64,000 nucleotides of DNA from VAZQ01 sp963841705 (GCA_963841705.1 CAWJDY010000063.1:1-64000); one strand, 5' to 3'; positions 1-8,734 are shown, counted from the stretch's first letter. Numbers and translations are program-made. Notes: a model not told the origin generated them from the letters alone.

Positions 1-289
1 TGCGCCGGCGTGATCGTCACGGTTCTGTCCGCGTCCGCTTGCGGAACCGTCGACGGCCACACAAACCGCCCTCGCTCCAGTCGCTTGGCGAACCGGACAT
101 ACCCTGGCCATCGTGCCACAGCACCTTGATCAATCCACCACACCGGCCGCGGAATACGAACAGATGACCATTGTGCGGATTGCGCTTGAGCATCTCCTGC
201 ACCAGCACTGCCAACCCATCGAAGCCTTTGCGCATATCGGTATGGCCGGTTGCCAGCCATACCTGCACCCCGCTCGGGACTGAAATCAT
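1..289 (-). pseudogene. tnpB: IS66-family TnpB (Orf2), frameshifted and cut by the window edge
   Basis: The N-terminus contains VWLATGHTDMRKGFDGLA and GHLFVFRGR, hallmarks of the IS66 accessory protein TnpB, which is needed for transposition together with TnpA and the transposase TnpC. The reading frame is good to about residue 62 (WHDGQGM). After that the family sequence continues in another frame (FAKRLERGRFVWPSTV is readable at about positions 40-105), so one indel has broken it. The ATG overlaps the stop of the upstream tnpA remnant as ATGA, the usual IS66 coupling. The rest of the element, including any tnpC, lies left of the window. Identity is confident from motifs; non-function is inferred from the frameshift. 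Confidence 0.85.
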
Positions 290-656
290 CGCGCCCGCCC
301 GCCGTTCGCCACCGCAGCAACCGCCGCGGCCACTGTCGCGGCGTCGACCGCGCCGGTGATGCGCATCCGCGACCCGCCCGCAAATTCCACCTCGATCATG
401 CCAGTGCCCGGTTGGCTAGCAGAGCCCGGATCTGCCGCAAGTTGCACCGCCGCAAATTGCGCTGCCAGCTGCGGTCGCGGACACAGCTGACGCCGCCATC
501 CATACAGCTGGCTCGGATGAATTCCGGCCGCGCGCGCTACCGCGAGACGCTGGCACCGGGCTCCAGCGCCGCTGATACCAGCCGCTCCTTCTCGCCTGTG
601 CTCCAGCGCCGGCGGCGCTGCACTGACGTGATGACCTCGATCGCCGTGTTGCTCAT
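286..656 (-). pseudogene. tnpA: IS66-family TnpA (Orf1) remnant with frameshift
   Basis: The start reads MSNTAIEVITSVQRRRRWS followed by TGEKERLVSAALEPGASVSR and then a stop. One base out of frame the family sequence resumes as VARAAGIHPSQLYGWRRQLC, the helix-turn-helix of IS66 Orf1 proteins. It then runs open to a TGA overlapping the tnpB start. A single-base indel near position 540 explains the break. TnpA is a small DNA-binding accessory protein of IS66 elements. Both genes here are damaged, so the copy is a dead element unless served in trans. Confidence 0.8.
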
Positions 657-680
657 GTGACTATTCCTATGAATAGTCAC
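657..680. repeat. Perfect 10-bp inverted repeat beside the IS66 remnant
   Basis: The arms GTGACTATTC (657-666) and GAATAGTCAC (671-680) are exact reverse complements separated by four bases. The palindrome starts at the first base upstream of the tnpA start and marks the boundary with the broken TPR gene. It could be an operator, a hairpin, or part of the insertion junction. No terminator-like T-run follows. Confidence 0.5.
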
Positions 681-2407
681 ATGACTCACAGTTTCTCACG
701 ATCGACAAGGCGGCCTTCACCGAGAGCGTACGATGCTGACGCGCTGAACAATCGTGGTAACGCACTGCGAGACTTGAAGCGTTTCGAGGATGCGTTGGCG
801 AGCTATGACAAGGCGCTGGCGATTAAATCGGACTATGCCGAGGCGCTATATAATCGCGGCAACGCCCTGCGGGAGTTAAAGCGCTTTGCGGAAGCGGTTG
901 CGAGTTATAACAAGGCACTAGGGATCAATGCGGACCACGCCGAAGCGCTGTATAACCGCGGCATCGCCCTGCAGGCTCTGAATCGCCTCGAGGAAGCTCT
1001 CGTGAGCTACGACAAAGCACTGGCGATCAAACCGGATCATCTCTACGCGTTTTCCGGATTAGCTTATTTAGTGCTCAGGATCTGTGATTGGCGGCGGACA
1101 GCAGAACTCGATCGTGAGATAAGAGCTCATGTCAGAAAGCGAAAGTCGATCATTGCGCCCTTTACTTTGCTTGGCTGTTGCGCCGATGCGTCACTGCAAC
1201 TGCAATGCGCCATAAGCTATATCGATAATCAGATACCGGTCTTGCCGGAGCCATTGTGGGACGGCACGATGTGTCGGCATGAGAAGGTCCGGATCGCCTA
1301 TCTGTCAGCCGACTTTCATCGGCATGCGATTGCTTATCTAATGGCGAATTTGTTTGAACTTCATGATCGGACGCGCTTTGAGGTGCTGGGAGTGTCATTT
1401 GGTGTGGACGACAAGAGTGATATGCGTGCGCGTCTAATCAAATCATTCGATCAGTTCTACGATGTCAGGTTGAAATCCGACCGTGACGTTGCACAACTGT
1501 TGAATGAGCTGCAAGTCGACATTGCTATCGACTTGATGGGTTACACTCAAGGTGCACGCCCTGAAATTCTCTCCTATCGCCCGGCTCCGATTTAAGTAAA
1601 CTATCTCGGTTACCCGGGGACGATGGGCGCTGGCTTCATTGATTACGTGATTGCCGATAAATCGTCCTGCCATTTGATCATCAGCACTTTTACACAGAAA
1701 AGATTGTTCAGCTGCCAGAGTGCTACCAGGTCAATGATTCGCAGCGGAAGATTGCAGGCCGAACAGCGACACGGCGGGAGGCAGGGCTGCCGGACCAAGG
1801 CTTTGTGTTCTGCTGTTTCAACAATAACTACAAGATAACGGCACCCGTATTCGACTTGTGGATGCGGCTTCTGCAGGCAGTGCAGGGTAGTGTGCTGTGG
1901 CTGTTGAGAGATAACGCTAGTGCGCAGAGTAATCTGCGCAAAGAAGCTACGAGGCGCGGGATTTATCCGGCTCGCCTCGTGTTTGCTGACCTTTTACCCC
2001 CTGAGGACCACCTGGCGCGCCATCGCCTGGCCGACCTCTTCCTAGACACCTTACCCTACAATGCTCACACCACCGCGAGCGATGCATTGTGGGCGGGATT
2101 ACCTTTGATTACGTGTCGTGGGGAGTCCTTTGCCGGTCGGGTCGCTGCCAGCCTGCTCAATGCCGTCGGATTACCCGAATTGGTGACTAGCAGCCTCGCC
2201 GAATATGAAGAGCTGGCCTTGAGATTGGCGACTGATGCTTCGCGTCTTCAATCCATTCGGTGCAAGCTCGAGCAAACTCGATTGAGCTGCCCACTATTCG
2301 ACACTGACCGTTTTCGACGTCACATCGAAGCGGCCTATCTTACAATGTGGGAGATTTGGCAGCAGGGGCAGGGGCCCCGAAATTTTACGGTTGAACCACT
2401 GCCGTAA
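657..2407 (+). pseudogene. TPR-containing O-linked GlcNAc transferase (SPINDLY-type), broken
   Basis: The first part has three clear 34-residue TPR units (ALNNRGNALRDLKRFEDALA and two relatives), then the glycosyltransferase-like domain of bacterial SPY/OGT proteins (RIAYLSADFHRHAIAYL). The frame stops at 1593-1595, where the family normally has PAPIQVNYLGYPGTMG; here the Gln codon reads TAA. After the stop the frame continues with VNYLGYPGTMGAGFIDY, then shifts between about 1661 and 1685. The C-terminal half (YKITAPVFDLWMRLL to about residue 200 of the downstream frame) ends at 2407. One nonsense mutation and one frameshift therefore split a normal gene. The N-terminus is short and may have been lost when IS66 inserted. 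Such proteins glycosylate proteins or assist surface polysaccharide synthesis. Confidence 0.85.
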
Positions 2408-2540
2408 TGCGAAACCAAAGGGTTCGCGTGCGTATCGGCACCGTTCAAGGAGTTTCCCATGAGACGCACTACGCAATACCAATGGCGGTGGTCTCTGCCA
2501 TCGGAGACGCCGCGGCAGTTGAAGGGCTACACGCGCAAAC

Positions 2541-2651
2541 AAAACCCACCGTGTACTTGTCACCGAAATTGACGTCACCAATCCCGAGGCTTACGCTAAG
2601 GAGTTTGCTTCGAATCCTTCTTCGTTGAGGCCGAGCGAGCTTCACGTCTAG
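2541..2651 (+). pseudogene. DUF1330-like fragment
   Basis: One frame reads HRVLVTEIDVTNPEAYAKEF, which resembles the N-terminus of DUF1330 (small ferredoxin-like fold proteins that start with a beta strand followed by DVTNPEAY). The similarity ends at about 2609, and unrelated residues run to a stop at 2649-2651. There is no start codon in a good context. It is therefore a relic, and the assignment rests on about 20 residues only. Confidence 0.4.
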
Positions 2652-2683
2652 GCCCCCAGTCACGTTCGCGACCGCCGGAACAG

Positions 2684-2827
2684 ATGAATCTTCCCGGGTT
2701 TGATTTTCACGCCCTGAAAGGATTCGCTCCGACCCGGTACACGGTTCACGTCAGCGGGCTGTGGTGCATCACTTTCGAATTCGATTCGGGAGATGCTATC
2801 CGCGTCGATTTCGAGCAATACCATTGA
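2684..2827 (+). pseudogene. higB: HigB/RelE-type toxin, C-terminal remnant
   Basis: MNLPGFDFHALKGF followed by RYTVHVSGLWCITFEF and a terminal VDFEQYH match the C-terminal half of HigB-type ribosome-dependent mRNA interferases (about 92 residues when complete). The stop lies 12 bases before the higA ATG, the usual toxin-first order of hig operons. Upstream the frame stays open to 2600 but the residues no longer resemble HigB, and the DUF1330 relic lies there. The N-terminal half of the toxin is therefore missing. Non-function is inferred. Confidence 0.65.
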
Positions 2828-2839
2828 GGAGCCGAAGCT

Positions 2840-3160
2840 ATGGCCGAATATGCCGCTAAGCGCGACCCCAACCGATGTCCGACGCATCCCGGCGAATTGC
2901 TGCGTGAAATAATCCCAGCGACGGGTCGGAGCAAGACTGAAATCGCTGCGCTCCTCGGCATTTCCCGCCAGCACCTCTACGACATCCTGGCGGAGCGCAA
3001 GCCGGTGCCGCCGGCCGTCGCCGTCCGGCTCGGGAAGCTGTTCGGCGATGGCGCGGGCGTCTGGGTCCGCATGCAGGGCGCCTATGACACTTGGCGGGCC
3101 GAACGCGAGCTTGCCAACGAAATCAAAAAGATTCCCAGGCTGAAGACGGTGGCGGCGTGA
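2840..3160 (+). CDS. higA: HigA-family antitoxin (XRE helix-turn-helix)
   Basis: The 106-residue protein has HPGELLREIIPATGRSKTEI followed by ALLGISRQHLYDILAERKPV, the typical HigA helix-turn-helix, and a C-terminal segment ending in EIKKIPRLKTVAA. HigA binds and neutralises HigB and represses its own operon. The ATG is preceded by GAGGAG at a good distance and follows the higB stop closely. The toxin in front is truncated, so this antitoxin appears to be an orphan that may survive as a DNA-binding protein. Confidence 0.85.
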   Translation: MAEYAAKRDPNRCPTHPGELLREIIPATGRSKTEIAALLGISRQHLYDILAERKPVPPAVAVRLGKLFGDGAGVWVRMQGAYDTWRAERELANEIKKIPRLKTVAA

Positions 3161-3282
3161 AGGATTCGTTCTTGCCAGTCGCAGCGAAGACGCCATCGAG
3201 CTTCAATCCCGGAGCAAAGCGTGAAGAAATTGCGGAAACGAGACAATTCGACAATTCGGCTGTAAGCTGTTGATTTTACAGT

Positions 3283-3340
3283 GGTGCGGTCTTCTTTCAC
3301 ACGGGAGAGGTCGCAGGTCCAATCCCAGCAGCGCCCACCA
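3283..3340 (+). pseudogene. tRNA-Val(CAC)-like 3' half
   Basis: An anticodon arm can be drawn with stem CTTCT (3291-3295), loop TTCACAC (3296-3302) containing anticodon CAC, and stem GGGAG (3303-3307). A variable region, a T-arm-like GCAGGTCCAATCCCAGC and an acceptor end AGCGCCCACCA (3330-3340) follow. The T-stem carries mismatches and no D-arm or 5' acceptor strand is visible upstream. It is thus a decayed 3' fragment, as often left behind by integrative elements that target tRNA genes. It is unlikely to be a functional tRNA. Confidence 0.5.
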
Positions 3341-3402
3341 GCCTTCGCTGCTTCGCAGTTACGGCTGGCAATCCACTGCGTTTGCCTGCGAAGCAGCGAA
3401 GA

Positions 3403-3437
3403 CCGCCCGGCGTAAAGCGCAGGGCGAAGACGGGCGG
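3403..3437. repeat. REP-like hairpin
   Basis: The arms CCGCCCG (3403-3409) and CGGGCGG (3431-3437) are exact complements around a 21-base loop, in a stretch with other short inverted matches (GCGTTTGCCTGC near 3379 against GGCAAACGCC near 3483). The 340 bases between higA and gntK hold only this and the tRNA relic. Confidence 0.4.
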
Positions 3438-3502
3438 GCTGCAGAGCATCCAATGCCCGAGCGTTATCTAAAATCTGCGTCAGGCAAACGCCCGGCTTTC
3501 GC

Positions 3503-4063
3503 ATGCCTCCTGAACCCGAACGAAAAGCACCAGCCGTCATCATCGTCATGGGGGTGTCAGGCGCCGGCAAGACAACCATAGCTGCCATGCTGGCCATGAG
3601 GCTTGGCTGGGCCTTCGAGGACGCGGACTGGTTTCATCCGCCCGCCAACGTCGAAAAGATGCATTCGGGCAAGCCGCTCACCGATGAAGACCGCTGGCCG
3701 TGGCTGCGCGCCATCGCAGAATTCATCGGCCGCACGCAAACCGCGGGCGAGCATGCCGTGATCGCGTGCTCTGCGCTCAAACGCGCTTACCGCGATGTCC
3801 TGATCGGCAGCCGACGCGGGGTACGTCTCGTCTATCTCAAGGGCGAGCGGAGCCTGATCGCACGCAGAATGGCGTTACGGCATGGGCATTTCATGCCGCC
3901 CGCGCTGCTCGAGAGCCAGTTCGCCACGCTCGAGGAGCCCGACGCAGAAGAGAATGCGATTGTCGTATCCATCGAGGCGCGTCCCCGCGACATCGTCGAA
4001 TCGATCGTTGCCACGCTCGGAATTGGCCCAAATGATCGCACCCCATCGGAGCCCCGGCGATGA
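3503..4063 (+). CDS. gntK: Gluconokinase
   Basis: This 186-residue kinase phosphorylates D-gluconate with ATP to 6-phosphogluconate, feeding the Entner-Doudoroff or pentose phosphate routes in the cytoplasm. Walker A GVSGAGKTT lies at residues 17-25. The diagnostic segment DADWFHPPANVEKMHSGKPL (about 39-58) and the following LTDEDRWPWL are conserved in GntK of the shikimate-kinase-like fold. ACSALKRAYRD (about 92-102) is also typical. The start at 3503 gives a slightly long N-terminus; the family usually begins a few residues before the P-loop. It stands alone, with no gluconate transporter in view. Confidence 0.92.
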   Translation: MPPEPERKAPAVIIVMGVSGAGKTTIAAMLAMRLGWAFEDADWFHPPANVEKMHSGKPLTDEDRWPWLRAIAEFIGRTQTAGEHAVIACSALKRAYRDVLIGSRRGVRLVYLKGERSLIARRMALRHGHFMPPALLESQFATLEEPDAEENAIVVSIEARPRDIVESIVATLGIGPNDRTPSEPRR

Positions 4064-4180
4064 CCTGCCGTGATGCGGCTTATGCTCCTAGGCGGGCGTT
4101 GACGCGGAGCCCCGAGCTTGCTTTCTGACGTTTCCCCGCCTGGGCGGCTGTCGCTCGGCAACCCATTACAAAGGCTCACC

Positions 4181-4645
4181 ATGAAGTTCACCGGCGACAT
4201 CGCCATAGGTGCTCCGCGCGAAGCGGTGTTTGCGAAGGTTCGCGACGCGCGGTTCTTCGCCTCCTGCCTGGAGGGTGTGCATGATCTCACCGAGATCGAT
4301 GGGGATCACTACACCGCGGTGCTCGAAACCAAAATTGCCTATTTGAAATTCAAGTTCAATGTCGCCGTCCAGGTGCTGCGAGCCGAGGCGCCGAACGAGA
4401 TCGAGGCGAAGATCGAGGGAACACCGAGCGGGATCGTCGGACGGCTCACGGCTCGTTCGCTGACGCGGCTTTTGGAAGACAATGGAGGCACCAAGGTGAG
4501 CTACGAGGTGGATGCCGCCCTGACCGGCAAGCTCGGCAGCCTGGGTCAGCCGGTTCTGCGCGCCAAGGCCAAGGAGATGGAGCGCCAATTCGCCCAGCAA
4601 ATCCGCGCCGCCTTCGGCGTCGCCGCAGCGGAGACCGCGACATGA
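4181..4645 (+). CDS. coxG: CoxG-family SRPBCC protein (carbon monoxide dehydrogenase subunit G-like)
   Basis: The 154-residue protein begins MKFTGDIAIGAPREAVFAKV and fits the CoxG family, which has a START/Bet v1-like fold and in some bacteria recruits molybdenum hydroxylases to the membrane. I chose ATG 4181 because the family starts at exactly this residue; the frame is open further upstream without similarity. Its stop overlaps the start of the FAD subunit gene as ATGA, showing translational coupling with the hydroxylase operon. The C-terminus is short (ends FGVAAAETAT) and lacks the proline-rich linker and membrane anchor of longer CoxG proteins. Confidence 0.85.
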   Translation: MKFTGDIAIGAPREAVFAKVRDARFFASCLEGVHDLTEIDGDHYTAVLETKIAYLKFKFNVAVQVLRAEAPNEIEAKIEGTPSGIVGRLTARSLTRLLEDNGGTKVSYEVDAALTGKLGSLGQPVLRAKAKEMERQFAQQIRAAFGVAAAETAT

Positions 4646-5514
4646 TTCCGTTCGAGCTGCTCGAACCTGGGTCGCTCCCCGAGGCGATCGGTCTGCTCGA
4701 CCCCGAGGATTCGGAGATCCGGCCGATCGCCGGCGGTACCGCGCTGATGCTGATGATGAAGGCGGGCGTGTTCCGACCGCGCTGCCTAGTCGGCCTGCGC
4801 AAGCTGCCCCAGGAGCTGTCGCGCATTAGCGCCGGCTCAGGGGGAGATCTCGCCATCGGCGCAATGTGTCCGCTTGCCGCGGTCGAGCGATCGGCCGCCG
4901 TGGCCCGCGTTGCCCCGGTCATAACGCGCGCCATGCTGCGTCTTTCCAACGTGCGGGTCCGCAACGTCGCCACCATCGGCGGCTGTCTCGCTCACGGCGA
5001 CCCGCATATGGACCTGCCCCCGATCTTGATTGCGCTCGGGGCGCAGGTGTCGGCCGCCGGCCCCAAGGGGGAGCGCAGGATCGCGGTCGAAGACCTCTTT
5101 GCCGGATATTTTGAGACGACGCTGCAGAAGAACGAACTGATATCGGAGCTGCGCATTCCGGCCCAGGGCAGCGCGCGCGCAGCCTATTGCAAGGTCACGA
5201 CCGGATCGGCCGAGGACTGGCCGGCCGTGGGAGTTGCGGTCTCGGTCGAGGCCGAAGGCTCCGCCCTGAAATCGGCACGCGTCGTCGTGAGCGCCGCAAC
5301 CGAGAAAGCGATGCGCCTTATAGCCGCAGAACGGGCGCTGGCCGGCGCACCGGTCGGGGAGCAGTCGTTCAAGCGCGCGGCCGATGCGGCAGCCGACGAG
5401 GTGGAGTGCATCTCCGACCTGCGCGGCTCCGCGCCTTACAAGCGCGAGCTGGTAAGGGTCTTCGTCGTGCGCGCGCTGCGCCAGGCGCTCGACGGTCAAG
5501 GAGCGGCGCATTGA
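4642..5514 (+). CDS. Molybdenum hydroxylase, FAD-binding medium subunit
   Basis: This 290-residue protein is the FAD subunit of a xanthine-dehydrogenase-family enzyme. It shows the two flavin-binding motifs AGGTALM (about 29-35) and ATIGGCLAHGDP (about 111-122), and a C-terminal CO-dehydrogenase flavoprotein domain. It passes electrons from the 2Fe-2S subunit to the acceptor. It overlaps the upstream coxG-like gene by 4 bases and the downstream large-subunit gene by 4 bases, so the subunits are co-translated. The substrate cannot be read from this subunit. Confidence 0.9.
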   Translation: MIPFELLEPGSLPEAIGLLDPEDSEIRPIAGGTALMLMMKAGVFRPRCLVGLRKLPQELSRISAGSGGDLAIGAMCPLAAVERSAAVARVAPVITRAMLRLSNVRVRNVATIGGCLAHGDPHMDLPPILIALGAQVSAAGPKGERRIAVEDLFAGYFETTLQKNELISELRIPAQGSARAAYCKVTTGSAEDWPAVGVAVSVEAEGSALKSARVVVSAATEKAMRLIAAERALAGAPVGEQSFKRAADAAADEVECISDLRGSAPYKRELVRVFVVRALRQALDGQGAAH

Positions 5515-7823
5515 CGGACGCGCCGGCACAGCACGGGCAGCCGCAGGCGGGTCGCCAAGTCGGGCGGTCGCTGCCGCGCATCGAAGCGCGCGCCAAGGTG
5601 ACGGGTCGCGCCGAGTACACTCATCCCATGCGGCTTGCCGGCATGCTGCACGCAAAAATATTCCGCAGCACGGTCGCGCATGGCCGGATCATATCGATCG
5701 ACGCAAGCGCCGCACGAAAGATGCCGGGCGTGCATTGCGTCATCACGTCCGAGGATGTGCGCAAGGTCATTCCGGAGCCCTATTACGGGCCGGCCTTTCA
5801 CGACCAACCCATCCTCGCCATCGACAAGGTCACTTACGTCGGCGAGCCCGTCGCCGCGGTGCTCGCCCGCAATCCGCACATTGCGGACGCGGCCGCACAG
5901 CTCATCGCCGCCGACTACGAGGAGCTGCCCGCCGTTTTCGACGAGGTCGAGGCGGCGGAGAACAAGATCCTGGTGCACGATGAGCTGCGTCCCGCCGGGA
6001 CCTTCGCCGATCTCAAGCACCTCAAGGGCCGCCGGGGCACCAACGTCGCCCTCGACTTCAAGCTTCGTCGCGGCGACGTCGATGCAGCGTTCGCGCGAGC
6101 CGCACATGTCTTCGAGCACACCTTCCGAACCCAAAAGGTATTGCACGCGGCGCTCGAGCCGATCGCTTCGATCGCGGATTGGAAGGAGAGCGGGCTCACC
6201 ATCTACACCGCGTCACAGGGACCGTCGTTCGTGCGCACCGAGATCGCGCGCCTCATCGGCTGGCCGGAAAATCGCGTCCGCATCAAGGTGCCCTATCTTG
6301 GCGGCGGATTCGGCGGCAAGCTCTACATCAAGCTCGAGGCACTCGCGACCGCCCTCTCCATGATCGCGCGGCGTCCGGTCAAAGTCGCGTTGAGCATGGA
6401 GGAACAGTTCTATACCATCACCAAGCATCCCAGCACGTTCCGCATCAAGACCGGGCTCGATGAAACCGGTCGCATCACCGCGCGCAAGTGCGAAGTCTAT
6501 TGGAACGGCGGAGCCTATGCCGACATCGGCCCGCGGGTGACGCAGAAGTCGGGCTTCACCGCTTCGGGGCCTTACGACATCGACAATGTCTCGATCAACT
6601 CCTACGCGCTCTATACCAATCTGCCGCCCGCCGGAGCGCTGCGCGGTTTCGGCATTCCGCAGCTGGTGTGGGCGTACGAGAGCCACGCCGACATGATCGC
6701 GCGCGCGCTCAAGCTCGATCCCGTCGAATTCCGGCGCAAGAACCTCCTGCGCGAGGGGCGCCCGCATGCGACCGGGACCATGATGCGGGACATCAAGCTC
6801 GAGGCGGCGCTCGATCGCCTTGCTGAGCGGCTCAATTGGAAGCAGCCGTTCGAGCGCGGCAGCGCATCCCTGCGTCGCGGCCGCGGGGTGGCGCTCGGCA
6901 TGAAAGCGGTGATCTCGCCGACAACCTCGGTAGCCAATGTCACTATCGCGGCCGACGGCAGCGCCATTCTCGCCTGCGGCACGGTCGACATGGGGCAAGG
7001 CTCGGATACCGCCATGGTGCAGATCGTAGGCGATGTGCTCAATGTGCCGGCGGAGAGCGTTGCAGTGATCCCCCGCGATACCGACGTAACCCCCTACGAC
7101 ATGGGCACGCTGGGCTCGCGTTCGCTGTTCCATATGGGACACGCAGTACGACTTGCTGCGGAGGAGGCGCGCGAGAAGATCAAGGCGTTGGCTCGCGAGG
7201 TCGGCGAGCCCGATGGCAGCAATGTCCCGATCAGCGAGTTGTTCAAGAAAAAATACGGAATGCAGGCCGGCACCATTGTCGGGTCCGGCATCTACAAGCC
7301 GGACTATGTGCCGCCCGACCCTGCCAATGGGCTGACGCCGAACGCGACCCCGTTCTGGATGTGCGCCGCGGCCGGAGCGGAAGTCGAAGTCGATACCGAG
7401 ACCGGGAGGGTGCAAATCCTGCGCCTCGTGAATGTGGTGGATTGCGGCAAGCCGGTGAACCCGGGCATCGTGGAGACGCAGATATCCGGTGCGGCACTGA
7501 TGCAGCTCGGCTTCACCATGTTCGAAAAAATGCAGATCGATGCCGGGCAGGTAACCAACGCATCCCTCGCCGATTACAAGATCCCGAGCGTGCTGGATGT
7601 GCCGCGGCGGATGGAGAATGAAGCAGTTCCCGCGCATCAATCGAATGGACCTTTCGGAGCCAAGGGGGTTGGAGAGACTGCGACGTTCTGCGTATCGCCG
7701 GCTATCGCCAACGCCATCGAGGATGCCTGCGGCGTGCGCTTGACCGAGCTGCCGCTCAGCCCGGAAGCCGTGCTCCGGGGATTGCGCGCCAAGGACAACA
7801 ACAAGGAGCTGGAAGACCAGTGA
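5511..7823 (+). CDS. Molybdenum hydroxylase, molybdopterin-binding large subunit
   Basis: The 770-residue catalytic subunit binds the molybdenum cofactor. VPYLGGGFGGK (about 258-268), GTVDMGQGSD (about 488-497) and the active-site glutamate loop GAKGVGE (about 716-722) are all present. The cofactor-proximal loop reads GALRGFGIPQ (about 374-383). It is neither AYRCSFR of true CO dehydrogenases nor AYRGAGR of form II, so despite the CoxG neighbour it is probably a hydroxylase of an aromatic or N-heterocyclic compound. I place the start at TTG 5511, which overlaps the previous stop and has AAGGAG about 8 bases upstream; the longer open frame upstream has no similarity. Confidence 0.9.
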   Translation: MTDAPAQHGQPQAGRQVGRSLPRIEARAKVTGRAEYTHPMRLAGMLHAKIFRSTVAHGRIISIDASAARKMPGVHCVITSEDVRKVIPEPYYGPAFHDQPILAIDKVTYVGEPVAAVLARNPHIADAAAQLIAADYEELPAVFDEVEAAENKILVHDELRPAGTFADLKHLKGRRGTNVALDFKLRRGDVDAAFARAAHVFEHTFRTQKVLHAALEPIASIADWKESGLTIYTASQGPSFVRTEIARLIGWPENRVRIKVPYLGGGFGGKLYIKLEALATALSMIARRPVKVALSMEEQFYTITKHPSTFRIKTGLDETGRITARKCEVYWNGGAYADIGPRVTQKSGFTASGPYDIDNVSINSYALYTNLPPAGALRGFGIPQLVWAYESHADMIARALKLDPVEFRRKNLLREGRPHATGTMMRDIKLEAALDRLAERLNWKQPFERGSASLRRGRGVALGMKAVISPTTSVANVTIAADGSAILACGTVDMGQGSDTAMVQIVGDVLNVPAESVAVIPRDTDVTPYDMGTLGSRSLFHMGHAVRLAAEEAREKIKALAREVGEPDGSNVPISELFKKKYGMQAGTIVGSGIYKPDYVPPDPANGLTPNATPFWMCAAAGAEVEVDTETGRVQILRLVNVVDCGKPVNPGIVETQISGAALMQLGFTMFEKMQIDAGQVTNASLADYKIPSVLDVPRRMENEAVPAHQSNGPFGAKGVGETATFCVSPAIANAIEDACGVRLTELPLSPEAVLRGLRAKDNNKELEDQ

Positions 7824-8299
7824 TGACGACCCGCACCATCAGTTTCACGCTCAACGGCGAGGCGGTCACAGCCGACATCAAGTCGTACCACAATGTCGTC
7901 GAGATACTGCAGCGCGATTTCAATCTGACCGGCGCACGCGAAAGCTGCGGGCAAGGCATGTGCGGGTGCTGCACGGTGCTGGTGAACGGCACGGCCGTAT
8001 CGGGCTGCCTCTATCTCGCGGCCTTTCTCGATGGCACCGAAGTGCGAACCATCGAGAGTCTCGCTGACGGGGACAAGCTCAGTCCGGTGCAGGAAGCCTT
8101 CATCGAGGCTGGCGCCTTTCAGTGCGGGTACTGCACGCCGGGCTTCATCTTGATGGCGACCCAGCTGCTGGATGAGAACCCGGACCCTGATGAGGACGAG
8201 ATCAAGCATTACCTCTCGGGTAATCTATGTCGTTGCGCCGCGTATCCGGAGATCATCAAGGCGGTCAAGATCGCCGCGGGCAAGCGCAGGGGGGAATGA
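7823..8299 (+). CDS. Molybdenum hydroxylase, 2Fe-2S small subunit
   Basis: This 158-residue iron-sulfur subunit has a plant-ferredoxin-like cluster site ESCGQGMCGCC (Cys42, Cys47, Cys50) with a fourth ligand at Cys62. The C-terminal helical 2Fe-2S site is formed by QCGYCTPG (near residue 100) and GNLCRCAAY (near 136). It relays electrons from the molybdenum site to the FAD subunit. The ATG overlaps the TGA of the large-subunit gene. The order G-M-L-S with overlapping genes makes a compact operon. Confidence 0.93.
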   Translation: MTTRTISFTLNGEAVTADIKSYHNVVEILQRDFNLTGARESCGQGMCGCCTVLVNGTAVSGCLYLAAFLDGTEVRTIESLADGDKLSPVQEAFIEAGAFQCGYCTPGFILMATQLLDENPDPDEDEIKHYLSGNLCRCAAYPEIIKAVKIAAGKRRGE

Positions 8300-8366
8300 A
8301 CAGCCTGCATGCTCTTCCCGGCGCGGAATGACAGAAACATAGCAATGTCCGTGATGGACCGCCCGC

Positions 8367-8734
8367 ATGCGCGATGAGCCCATGCACATCGAGACGGACG
8401 TCCTGATCATCGGATCGGGCGGCGCCGGCATGTACGCCGCGATCGAAGCGGCGCGCGCGGGCTGCAGCGTTTTTCTTGCGGACCGCAGTCTCATTGGGCG
8501 CGGTGGCGCCACCGTCATGGCACAGATGACGGTGGCCGTCGCGCTCGCGTCCGAGACGCCCGATCACTGGCGGCATCACTATGAGGATACGCTCTCAGCC
8601 GGCCGCGGGCTGTGTGACGAGCGCCTTGCCCGGCTCCTCTGCGAGGAAGGCCCCGAATGCATCCGGGCAATGGACGCGTGGGGGATCGGATGGGCACGCA
8701 AGGACGGCCGGATCGCGCAGGCATTTGCTCGGAT
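8367..8734 (+). pseudogene. Fumarate reductase/succinate dehydrogenase-type flavoprotein, N-terminal fragment
   Basis: The reading frame gives a Rossmann FAD-binding N-terminus (TDVLIIGSGGAGMYAAIEAA), then RGGATVMAQ and a segment ending WARKDGRIAQAFA. That is about the first 120 residues of a protein family usually near 550 residues long. Beyond about 8734 the similarity stops and the DNA belongs to the opposing membrane-protein gene, read antisense. The frame closes at 8843 on unrelated residues. It lies 67 bases after the hydroxylase operon on the same strand, so it was probably its last gene before truncation. The cofactor site is present but the catalytic domain is gone. Confidence 0.8.

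Noticed and set aside
3283..3340. Functional tRNA gene
   Set aside because: Only the anticodon arm and 3' part are present, and the T-stem has mismatches.
6213..7640. Long antisense open frame of 475 codons opposite the hydroxylase large subunit
   Set aside because: The plus-strand frame has full family motifs. The antisense frame has none and reflects GC-rich codon bias.
4642..8299. Carbon monoxide dehydrogenase (coxMLS)
   Set aside because: The large subunit lacks AYRCSFR; only the general molybdenum hydroxylase assignment is supported.
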